Under the pieces are notes generated by a model. The model was not told where the DNA came from. It did not search any database and was given only the letters and a program-made list of their open reading frames with translations. 64,000 nucleotides of DNA from Caprimulgus europaeus (lineage: Eukaryota > Chordata > Aves > Caprimulgiformes > Caprimulgidae), in NCBI GenBank assembly GCA_907165065.1, contig OU015538.1, positions 16,383,165-16,447,164 on the forward strand, given 5' to 3'. Both the position numbers and the translations under genes were made by a program. Below are positions 10,193-22,900 of this stretch, one piece after another (position 1 is the stretch's first letter; every line of letters starts with the position of its first letter).

Positions 10193-13100
10193 GCTAAGAA
10201 AGCCCGAAATGGTCCCAGCACATTAAATAAGGTTCTGGAGAAGACAAAAAGTCATCTCTGTGATTTGTTTCTGGACAAAGAACAGAGGATGCCTGTGGAG
10301 ACAGCATGGGCTCTGCAAAATCAACTTCCCTTTTCCCTGTTCAGTGAAAGTGTCTCCAATGCTATAGGGAATTAACGGCTCCTTTAGCAAGATTATTAGT
10401 TCTTTTTATAGTTCTGCCTTGCCTCCTTTTCCTAATGAATCCATCCATGCATAAAGTATTCAAATTACCCTAAGTCAATCTGTTTTGCATGGGAATAAAT
10501 CTCTACACTGGTTGCAGTGTCACTAGGCACTGGAAATTAAAGCATAAAAATGCTCTTTAAAACCCAAGAAGGAGAGTTATCAACTCAAATGTGCTGCCGT
10601 TCCTCTATAGCAGTGACGAGTGAAGACTCTAGTGATACTTGCTCTCAGTGGGGAGAACTGCCTTCATCTGTAGACTATTTCTTGATGTAATTTCAAGATT
10701 GTCAACCATACCAGTTAAAAACAGATTAAATGAATTTAAAAACCTGTTGATTTCTTCATACTTGGGGTTTTTTTAGATTTTTCTCTTGTCTGTTCTTTTT
10801 AATCAAGCTAGAGACAAACATATTCTGCAAATGACAGTTCAGATTCACCTGTAATTGCACAGCTGAGCTGGAACTTAAAGAAAATACAAAATTGTAAAAA
10901 CTAGAAGCATTATCATTTCCTCCTTCAGCTGGTGACAAAGTATTTTCTCAATTACTAGAAGTAATCTATTCTTTTAAATTATTTCCAGTTTTTAAATGGA
11001 AGTAATTATATTTTCTAGAGACAGGAATACAAAATTTGAAAGATTCAAAAAAGACTGGAAAATAGTACCAGGTTCTTCTGATCAAGGAAACTGGGATACA
11101 ACAATCTGGTTATTACCAGTAAGAAACAATGTCAGCATTTGCAAGAGATTTTTCTGCAAAACTTAAGAGTGCTTTATAGTTAGTCTTACTAAAACAAAAG
11201 CAAATAGGCTATAAATAATACTTTGATAAAAAAGGGATGGGAGGATTACATTTAGTTACTATCAATGTGAAAGCTTTAACACATCTGAAAACTTTGGAGG
11301 TTAATATAAAGTATTTCCAAAGAGACCCATTTTATTCAACAGAATCTGCAAGTAACTTTGTGTGTGTGTACATATTTACATCTGATTAAAAAAGAAGCAT
11401 TAGTATGTGTACATACACATAAAGAAATGACTCGTTTCTTCACTAGATGTAAAATGTGCTTGTATATGCATAAACAAACATATTAATTAGGTTAAAAAGA
11501 AGGGTTTCATATTAGGATCTGAAACTGGATTGGGCTGGTATTTCAGTGACTCAAGCAGAAATTTAAGAAAATCATTACATTTATAACACTTTCAACATAC
11601 ACATTCAGTTTTCTCCAACAGCTGTATTTACTTTTTTTTTCCCCACATTAAAGACTGTATTGAATATAACACAAAGCAAGACTGGCTCATAAACATGACT
11701 ACTGCAGCATAAAACTATGCACAACATCAATAAATGATAAAGCTATTAACTTGTATTGTGGGGAGGGAAAATAAAAGGTAGTAGCAGTAACCTAAGAGTA
11801 TTTAAAATTAAGCCAAAAAATCATTGCCAAAAGGCTCAGGTGTACACTTTAAAAACATGTAAAAATAACTAGAAAATGTGGGACTAGTTTCTGTGTGTAT
11901 CAGCCACGCCTTCTGGGTAACCCATCCAACCTATGTAGATGACAACTGTATTTCTTAATTTAATTTAATGTCAAAAGTCCATCTCTTTTAAAAGTAGGCA
12001 ATGAAGAAGAATCCACAATGGTCGTATTATAGACACTATAATCTGTTGCAGAAATGAACACATGAGCTTAAAAGTGGTCTGTCAATCAGCTGAATGGACC
12101 TTTTCTTGCAGCAGTAAAAGACAGAACAATGAAGGATTAAAATGGAAAACAAAGGATATTTTTATATCATAAAATCATCTTTTAGCTAGACTGATCAAAT
12201 TCAAATAAAGTAAATAGACAATTAAATACTGAGAAATCAAATCAGTAATTCCTTTTTTGTATATATAATACTGGAATGTAATCTTCACCATGCAATCTTT
12301 ACACATCCACTGGAAGAAATAGATGGACTTTGTTATAACAATTACTTGCTCAAGCCTTCTTGCACTCAATATAGCATTGAGATAGGTATAAATAATATCT
12401 ATAACAGACAAAATATTTGTAGAGGTGCTTTTGACATATACACATCATTTAACACACAGTATGAATCTATTGATGTAAAAAAAAGGCAAAACCACCAGAA
12501 GTTTAATTTACAATAAAAACATGCTATGAAGTCAACAACAAAATTCTAAACACTTATTTTTAGACAATGTATTTTAATTTTACAGAATATGACAACTTTA
12601 CCCTTAAGATACTCTTCCTTATACTCTGCATGCATAAAGCATTTGAAATTACAATCTATTAAAAAACCACATTGGTAGGGGAGAGGAAAATACTTTTGCA
12701 AAAACTATACTCTGCAAAATGTATTTTTCCTTTCCTTAATACTCCTTCATTATTTCTGTTATTAAAAGAGAAGTCTCAATAGCTGCAACAGATGAACTCA
12801 GTAGCTTGCTATCAACATAAAACTCAGTTATATTAGGAGAAAAATAAATGATATTTTGCAGCACTGCAATACTAAGATTAAGTGACTTTTCCATTTCGCT
12901 TTCTTCTTATCCATTCTTTCAGGTAGTAACTCTGTGCTCTCCTAATTATAAACCTTACTTTTTATGAGCAATCAATGCTAGTAATAATATAGATGTTGTG
13001 CAATTGAACAGACTGGTCATGAGACTGAGATATCTGATAATAGAAAAAGACAGAGTCTACAAAACCATACCTCAAAGGTACTCAATTAGAACTTATCCTG

Positions 13101-13902
13101 CAACAACTACAAAAAAGTTCCCCCTTTGACATGCCTTATATTGAAGTTATAAATGTATTATCAGCTGCTTCGCTGAGCTTGGTACCTTAGTTGACTAACT
13201 CTCCAGGATTAAACATCTTTTTTTTTCCAATCAGTTAAAGCATTAGAAGTGTTTCTTCGTGCCTTAATTATAGCAGTCAATTCAAACACTAGAATGATTG
13301 AAATCTTATTTCCCTGCAGACTTTCATAGAGTACTCGTTAGGAGACTAAGTCCCTCCCAAATGTAAATAACTGCAGCACCCCCAGATTTGCATTAAAAAG
13401 CCAACAACAACAAACCCCCAAAACCACACCAAGAAATCCACAAAACCAACAACCAAACAAGACTGGTGCTGGTACCTACATTTTCCCTTTTTAAAAACTG
13501 AAAGGTTGAAACATTAATCTGTGTGCAGAAGACAAAGCACCCCAATGTTGTAAGAAAACGGGATGAAAACAAATATTGGTGTTTTCAGGAATGAGTACTA
13601 CCAGAACTATTTTGCCTTCTTCAAAGACAGCAGTCACAGGATCCTCACAGCTGAACAATGGGTATTTTCAAGAATGTCTGAGTTAATAAATGCTATGCTA
13701 GTCACATTAATAAGAGCTTAAAATAGTGCCAAAATGTTGAAGCTGGAAGAGGCGCAGTGTACATACAGCACTGGGTGCTCAGCTAGAAACTCTTATGCTG
13801 GAGGACGTGCTGGAGGGCATGAGCCCCAGCAAGGAGAACTTTGAAATACTAATTTATTTAAAAAGCTAACACTATTAACTTGCACAACCACTACAGTTCC
13901 CG

Positions 13903-13925
13903 CCCCCCCCCCCCCCCCCCCCCCC
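13903..13925 (+). repeat. Poly-C homopolymer (C23)
   Basis: An uninterrupted run of 23 C, preceded by cccg and followed by agccccagcc. In the DIAPH2 sense it is poly-G. Such runs are prone to length errors in sequencing and to slippage. Confidence 0.9.
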
Positions 13926-16900
13926 AGCCCCAGCCTTTGCTTTTGTTCCCCTCCTGAATAATCACCCCAAGGTGAAAGAATTAACCTTCCCATAGCTGAT
14001 AATAATAAAAGGTGTTTAATGTTGAGAGAAAGAAGGTACCAGCTTGACCTGACTTGAAAATGACCATACTAGGAAGGTTGAACACTCAGCAATTAATAAA
14101 ATATTCGCCTTTTTGGAGTAATTTTGACTATGTAAAAGATGCAGGAATGCATGCTGTAAAGGAATTTGTATGGCCTATGCTTTGGGGAATCAATGAAAGC
14201 ATCTACATAAAATATTTATTTATTCATTCATTTAAAATTTTGCTCACTGGGAAATCCTACTGAAACGCATTTTGTTTTCATAAGCAATCCAAGGGAAAAT
14301 ACTCACACAGCCCCAGGTACTTCAGCAAGCACCACAAACGTATGCAACATGGAAAACCACCAGAAGAGCAAGATAATTTCTTATAAGTATGGAATGATTA
14401 CACAAAAAATAAGTAAGCTGGTCATTTAAGTATGTTTTAAATGGATAAACTGTCACAACAGAAGATAAGGAGCAAACACTGCATCTGTGATGTTGATGAC
14501 CGGCATTTTTTTTTAGAAAAAGGTGGAAATCTGAATTGCACTTTACAAGTGTCACTATTTTTTTGACACAGATAACTAAATACTTTACACAGTATCATTG
14601 ATTAAAATTGAGACAAATTAGAATAATTTTAAATCCCTTTAGCCTGGGTAGCCTTTAGTTTTCCCCTTGAACCATTTATGCATAATGAAAATTGAAGCCA
14701 AGTTACAAAGCCATTTATGTAACTAAGAGCATATTATCAATTGCTTTAAAGAGCAATGAATGACAAGAATTAACGTTATTATTTTTATTTATTGACTACA
14801 AGTACCTTCATCAGCTTAGCTTACCAACAACGAAAGGTAAATCTTTTTGGAAACTGGAATTGATAGAACATAAGACAGAAGCAGAATTGATATAGTGTAA
14901 GACAGCAGGGAAGCCCATCAGCCTCCAGCACCTCTTTAACAGCTAGAGCTGAACACTGTTCTCTGCACTGCCTGGCCTGTACCTACGACATTATTAAGAA
15001 TACCAACTGAGAAATAAGCTAGTCAAGGAAATTAAGAGCTTCAAAACTGTTGTCGGTGTCTAGAACGAAATCCTTTTGAGAAACAGCACCTTGAGAGAAA
15101 ATGGCTCTCCTAACCCCATTGCTGTTAAGATTCAGTCCATCTCTGAGAGATCTGATTTCAAATTGATCTTTCAAAATGTGCAGCCTATATAAAAAAATGG
15201 CAATGAAGTAAAAATCAGTTATAGGAGAGATGGAGCCAAAATAACACTTCAGAAAGCACTCTCTGAAATAGACAGCACTTTCCAAAAGATCTTTATTGCA
15301 AATAGATGAAAGAAGCAACTAAAACAGTTTTCTAACTGGGTTAAGGGAAACTGTATGGTTAATGTTTTCTTTTAATCCTTTAGCATTTTAAACACTCTTA
15401 TTTCAACCTCAACAGGCACCCTACACTTGGTTATCAAAATCAGAACTAGACCCTTTATAATCATCACACTGGGTCATTTTAACATTCATTTTGATTTGAT
15501 AGTTTACTAACCAAAAATGAGAAAAGATCAAGTGACACGACAACCCTGTTCTCAGCTTTTTTCCGCCCTAAACAGAATCTCAAATTCTTGACAATCAAAC
15601 TTAAATGACAGCTAAAATGGTTATTTCAGAATCAATTTCAAAGAAAACATTAAGGTTTCAAGCAAACCCTGTAGCTGTGAGGCCAAGTTCTATAAAGCTT
15701 GTTTTATTTTGGTTTAGGTCCAGTCCCAGATTTTCATGTGAAAACTGAGTGATAACCCAAGCATATACAGAGTATATGTTGTTATGATGGAGAAAAAGAA
15801 ACTTACCCTTAGGCCAAAGAAGTAGCAGGGTTCTAGGGGGGGGGGCTTAGTGTTGTTTTTTTTTAAACTCACAAAAGCAGACAGCACACAAACAGTGCAA
15901 ATACCTTAATTATAAATACATCATGTGTTGATCTTATAATATTTTAAAACTTATTTTCTTGCCCTGGTTAGCACGATGTTTACCAATATATTGATACAGT
16001 AATAAAAGGTGTTGGAAAAAACTAGGAGGAAGAAAAAAAAATGGGTCGGTGTAGCTATTAAGAAGATTTCTGGGATAAGAAGAAAAAGTATTAAGAAGAA
16101 TTGTAACAGACTCAAAAGGACATCTCTCAAGACTGAGTGGTTCCTCCTCAGAAAAAAGCAGAAAGACACACATCTCCTGAGTTATCTGCAGAAGTCAGGA
16201 GTGCCAAAATTATCATGACATAACATAGTGAGCCTTAAGGTAAGATAGATATGTAGGTAGATATGTATTCTGTTTGAAAATATTTGCTTCAAAAGCGTCA
16301 GTCATTTAGATAACACACAGTACCTTCGTTTTCAGAAGGTTCCTAGACCAGGCTATGTGCAAAATTTCTCACTGAGAAAGACATGTGGATGTTTGGATTC
16401 TTTTTAACTTGCTAAAAGTCCTTAATAGCGAGAAGCTCTGTAGTACAGAGCCAGGTCAAAAATACAGAGAGCTGAAGGATTTAAATCCTGACACAAAGGG
16501 GTTTCACTCAGATCAAAAGGGAACAAAGACACATCTAATCTTACTGCTGCCACTCAGATCTCGCTTGCTGGGCACTGTTAATTATAGCCTTTGAGTTGTA
16601 TGAAAATGCAGAACATCAGTAGAAAAATCATTTATTTTCCATGTGTTATACATAAAAATGCTTGAAAAATGAATAATGTGAGAAGTTTTCATGTTAAATG
16701 GCATGTGTGATGACATTTACCAGCTCAGCGCAATCCAGCTGTGACCGCAGTCAATACACTATGGGAACACAAGAAAAGTAACACTTTTGTAACCAAAATC
16801 TAAGATGCTGACCATCTGTATCACAATTCCATTAAATAAATAAATACTTATCCTATTTAGAGCTGAAGAAAATATTAATTCAATAAAAATGGATTTGTAA

Positions 16901-19900
16901 ACCCTTTCTTCAACTAATCTATTTAAAATAAATTTTACTATTGCTTACTCCAGGCCTTAAAGATTAAAAAAAAAAAAAAGAAAGAATTGGCCCAATAAGC
17001 TGAGTCCTCAAACCTTGAAATGATCTATTTAATATTTTAATTTGACTTTGCTTTCTTTGTTAATAGCACCACTTGGGATATGCATTGAAAGTTCTTCCAC
17101 AAGAGCTGCAATGGAAAAGCCTTAGTTTGAGACAACACATGCCTGCCTCAGGGGTTACAAGACAAATCAATCTATTTTTCTCTTTCCTCCAAGGGTAATT
17201 GGCCTTTAAAATTACAGAGAAAAATAGGCCTTCATGTCAGTACAATGCAGGCACATATACAGCCATTTTCCATTTCTTTTTCAGTTTGAATTCTCAGCTG
17301 AGAACTAAACTTATAAAGGTGGGAAAATAAAAAGAAGATGAAGAGGAGCGATTGCAGCAGTTCAAATCCTCTCCAATAACAAGCAGCACTGTGACCAGCA
17401 TTTGAGTCTGGGATTTACTGAAACCTGCTGTGAATAGCTGTCATTTTCCTAGTCAGTATTTTTTCATTCTTGTTTGTCATAAAATTTACTTGAATTTTTG
17501 TGACAGCCTGTACCACCAGCATTCATAGAGATTTGTCACAGAATTTAGTTAAACTGAGAAGTTATAATTATGGCTTCATTTCTCATACAATCTCACAAAA
17601 TAATGCTGATTTTCACCTCATCCTTACAAAATTGCTTTTTTCAAGCGGCAATCATGGCTATGAGTATCCCTACTATCCTTATGCTGTGCCACACAAACAA
17701 TCATGTATAAGCTCAGAGTTTCAGACTTTGAATACTGTTAAATTGTATACAGTAAATTTTAACTTGTCTAGTAAATTGTTTCAAAGCAGTGAAACTCAGA
17801 CAATAGCCTTAATATTTTTCTGATTGCTATTAAATGTGATTTGTAATGCATTACTTGTGTCATACCTCCATAAGAAATTCTCATGTGAACACACTTCCCA
17901 GTGCATAAAGATAAGTAATCGGCTGAACTACAACTGATACACAAAAATAACAACAACAAAGTTGAAAAAAGTCAAAACAAATTAGGCTTTTTTAAAATGG
18001 TACTAAAATTCCCTTGAAACTGAGTATTGAAAGTGTACCACTAAACCTTTAATGTGAACTTACTCACTGGGACTGTGTATACAGGTGTAAAGCAATTATT
18101 AGATTTGATATCTGAATGAACTCAGGTTCCCATTAGAGCTTGAACGCTTCAATGACCCTATTATTTTCCTTTCAATGCTCCCAGACCTGATCAACTTAAT
18201 TATTCTGACTAGTGAAATATTTAGGACATGAATGTATGATTTGTTTTAAACCAAACGAGACAACTGAAAGTACTTCATAAAATAACAAAAAAAAAGAACA
18301 AGATATGTGATGTGATGTGTTAAATCCTGGAAGAAGTTCGGGTCTAAGTAACAGTAACAAAGAAACAGAAAAAGAGATCCACTGCAATAAAATTATGTTT
18401 ATTCAGATATTTTCCCTTGATCTTCTAATTTGTAAGCGTTATTGCATCTCATGCACAGTGCAAAGGGTGTATCTTACGAATCAGAAGGGCAACACAAATC
18501 TCAGAGAGTAAATAAACCAGATCTGTTTCAGTAAGGAAAAAACCCAAACCTCAAAACACAGAGAATGTGTCTCTCCTTTCACGACTACACACAGACTTTT
18601 TGCTGTTGTCTAAAAGTAAAATTAGATCCCCTAATAAAAAAACATTTCATGTCAGAGAAGACAGATTTGATGATGTAAAAGATGTGTTTCCCTTTTTCAA
18701 TTGTACCTACTGTTTTATTGTTAAGGAAAAACGTGTGACACTGCAAAAATACATATTCAGTTATTGAACAGATTTGGTCCAATGGTAATAAATCTCATAA
18801 ATAATATAATTTAAAATGGCTTCCAAAATGTCCAATTCCCAGCTCCCCTATTAACACTAGTGCTCTTGCAATTTGTATTGGCTTTGACTGTAAGGTTATG
18901 AACAGGACAAAGAAATAAAGACAGTAATAGGTTCTGAACTTCAAGTACACAAGCAGCCATAAAGTTAGCATCTTCTCATCCAAATGCATTTGTCCTTAAA
19001 AAGAATCAAACTGACATCAAAGTGGTCCCTTTGCCCCTTGCCTCCTTTCACTAATGATATGTAATGGTTGCTGAGCCTGCAATAAACGTGTTTATGTCCA
19101 GCTAGATTGCCATCATTTTACAATCTGTTCTGATACTTTTAAGGAAGAAGAGAGTCGCGAGAGACCAGCACCAGCTTGTGCTGAAGGCATTTCTTGACAT
19201 CAGCTTTCACTTCGCACTTCAAATGGAAGTATTCGATTTGACAAAACATACAGAAATTCAAGAGAGAAGGCTCTTCACCTCTTCTCTGAAACTGCCTGAT
19301 AGAAGTCAATACCAATTCCTTTACAAAGTTACAATCCAAATCTGCCAGATGAAAGTCAAAGGGGAAGCTTTCTAGCTATTCCTTACAATATTTTATTAAA
19401 GAGTGGCATAAGAACGTCTTTGCCTCGGTAGGATCACCCCCACCTCCACTTCTCATTTTTATCAGTTAGCAGTTTAAATACTGGAAGTTGCATCTCCTAT
19501 GCATAGATGCTTTATTCTTCGCATAGAACATTAAAGTAATGAACTCAAAGACAGGAAAATAAGAAAATTCTCTTTTCTGTAAAGGAATTTCTTTCAGAAG
19601 AGGAGTTGGGTAACGTTGCTGAAAAGCCAGTATTTCCCCTGGTTCATGTAAACTGGCTATAGTAGTCTTTCTCCACACCCAGACATTTGACAGCCCTTGT
19701 CAAAAGCAAACAATTTTCCTTGTAGCCTGCAAATGTCTGTCTCCTGTATATTTGATGCCTTAGAAACAAATTCTCTTTATATACATATATAAAAATCAAC
19801 TCTGCAATAACTTGTAGTCTACATGTAAAATGAAATATTTTAAATAATACAATAAAGGCACACTATCCATAATTATTTTTAGATTAAATAAAATATCAGC

Positions 19901-22900
19901 ATTTTTTATTCATGTCTAGGTTAACATTTACAATTCAGCATTTTGCAATATTTAAATGGAATTGAATATGCTATGAGAAAACTTAAAACGACATTACTCC
20001 TGTATGACCGGCTGGCACAGGCTGAAGCCTTCTGTGCCCATCTGCATCTTCAACCTACAACAGAAAAGCTCCTGTCTGAGCCTGGCAAAATGATCCCATC
20101 ACTACCTGTTACTTCTCTACACACCCCAGTGGAGAGTAACTAGATCCTGTACGTGAATTGTAGTACAAATTATTTGCAACAAAGGCATATACAGGTTATG
20201 TGAATGTGAAACTGTTGCTTATTAAAAGAATTCATACAAGACAGTAATTTAGACTATACATGAGAGACTCTGAGGTGAAATATAACTTCTTTTAGGAACT
20301 TGGGAGCTGAATTGCTTTCTTGGCTGAGCACAGACAACTCCTTCATGATCCAGTGTGAGACCCTGGTGCTCACATAAGGCAGAATTTGACCTTTTACGTT
20401 CATGTAAAAAGTATAAAAGTAGTTGATGCTGTGAGAGGGCAACAGCTTTCCATTAAAAGGCTCAAAATAGTTTCTATTTATTAACGCTTTTATCTGAGGA
20501 GTGCCATTGTCTAAGGCTTCCTGTGCTATTTCAGTAACAGCTCTCTCAGATTAGTGGAACCCCAAAATTAACACCTGATCATTCCATGACCCTGATCTAT
20601 TTTTCCTGCAAAATCTGCCAATGCAGCCCTTCCCAACCAGTACAGCTCCTTCTGACATCATAACAAGGGCCTGAAAGGAAGAAGAGCAGGGGTAGCATGT
20701 CCTCACAGCACATGCATCTGTTATTCAAAGAGCTCCTAAGAACGTGTGGGTATTTCAGGACTGTCTTTTGCAAAGACTAAAGGGACAATGACATTTAGGT
20801 GTACTATTATTGTCTGCTTTTTAGAAACAAGTTTAAAATCTCTAGCACTTTTAAAACCCATACACCAAAATATTACTTCCAAATAAGCCTGACTACCTAA
20901 ATGAATCCCTATTTAGGGCAGAGGGGTGGGGAAGGCGATTACATAAATATGGATACAACTGCTCCAGAAGCAAAATACCTCTAAACACATAACTTCCTTC
21001 TGAGGTCAAGCTTTTCTACTTCTCCCAGATGCATAACTACAAACTCTTCCTTTACTAAACAATGAGCTGTGACAGTGCTGATAGCCTGTATTATGCATTA
21101 TGAAGAGAGCCCTAAAAAAATGTTATCATCTGCATGAAAAGCAAGACCAGGTCTGGCTTGATAGACTCTAAAGAACACATTCCATTAGTTACAAGAATAT
21201 GTAGCAAGTTCTCAATGCAAGTTCCAGAAGTTTTAAATAACAATTTCACTTTATTTTAAAATAAAAATAAACAACATAGAACTAAAAAGAAGTTAAACTC
21301 TTCTAACTGACTGAGATTTCTTCATCCCACTTTGACTACCAAAAATGCTCTTGAGGTCACCAATTAACAGATGATATCTTATTACAACCCACAAATGTTG
21401 CACTCTCTGGACCAATGTCAAAAATGGAAAACTAATTGGCATCTTTCAACCTCTCAATGCCAGAGTTATAAACTTTCATGAAATTACTTGCCACTTACAA
21501 AGTCTTTCCAGAGCAAGCAATGCCAAGGTTAACATTGAATGTCATTGGTTTTGTCAGGTAGTGATAAAACCTTAATATTGCTTACATATTTAAAAAATAT
21601 TTTCTTAAATGTTGTTGTCTTTTAAGTACTTTTAGTTGACATTAACTCACACTACAATGCAAAGCTAGGTAAGAGATGAACAAGTTAAACGCGAAGTATT
21701 TTTCCATGAATTTTTAACTATTACTTTGATTCAAAAATAAGTATATCCAAATGCTAATGCTGACACTCATAATATGAATAAAAACATTTTTACATACATG
21801 AATGCTAAGAAAGCAAAATGATAGTAATGTGCTGACTACATCAGAAGATTAGTCCTTCATTCATAACTTCAGGCATGACCTTCTTTTAAATTACATACTC
21901 ATCCAAAAAGTTTCTGGCAATAATCTATGTAAGATCTCCAGGAGAAAAGACTATAAATATAAATAGATTTCTCTCTGTCCCTTTCGGTGTTAAACAAGTG
22001 GATTTAGTTACCTAATTTTAATTAAGGTAATATAGGACTGCTGTTTATGGACACTTAGCAGTTTGCTGCCTTCTGCCATGCAGTCTGGCTTCTCTGCAGC
22101 TTTACTGTCCCTCTCACTCTCTGAAGAACTCCAGGTATACTGCATTGGAAAAATACATTTCTCCAGCCCCACTGAGCTGTGAGAACTGCTATCCATGCTT
22201 TGAAGGCTCACATGGTTAGTGCACTGTTTCTGACAGTTAAACTACTTCCTATCAATTGCTCACAATCCTCCTGTGTTCTCTGATCTCTGTCAGTTATCAA
22301 TTTCCTTACTACACTAGCTATCCGTTATTTTTCCCTGACATGCTAAACTTACACTATGTTAAAATTCTCTTTAAGGTAACACTGATGCCATACTCCAGCT
22401 TCTGCACTTATAATTGAAAACGAGCTGTGTATATAGCTATGAACAGGGACAGAACTGCTAAGCTGATCTATTCTGCACAGCAATAGAAAATCATCTGTAT
22501 TTTCAAGTCTTGCACAAGCCAGATACCACAAACTCTAGGTAACAAAGACAATAGGGAATCCTGTATGTTACCTTTTTGTTTAGCTAATAAACAGTCTCTA
22601 GATGCTTCTGTCATTTATTTATGCTCTATCAGTAAGAATCTGAAGCACAGCAAAGGACTGGTTAAGTATGTTCCCCCACCGATCACTTTACAGGAGAACA
22701 TGATTTCCCATGACTGTTTTTTCTTGGTTCCAACAGTGATGAAGACAGCAAGGTCAGAGAGGGGGGGAAAAGTGTCTCAAATGCTTTCCCTTACTTCAGG
22801 AGTAGGAATGACAAGGTAAGCCTCATTTCTCTTCATGTTTGTTTCAACCGCCTCTCCCATCCTCAGCCTTTTTCATCACAGAAGATAAAACATAGCTATT

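Noticed and set aside
15934-16218. Three overlapping open frames on both strands
   Set aside because: They result from the purine/pyrimidine skew of this stretch, which removes stop codons. Hydrophobic runs on the minus strand are an effect of poly-pyrimidine codons, not membrane segments.
17500-17823. 107-codon plus-strand open frame
   Set aside because: It starts at GTG and has the composition of random AT-rich sequence. No known family.
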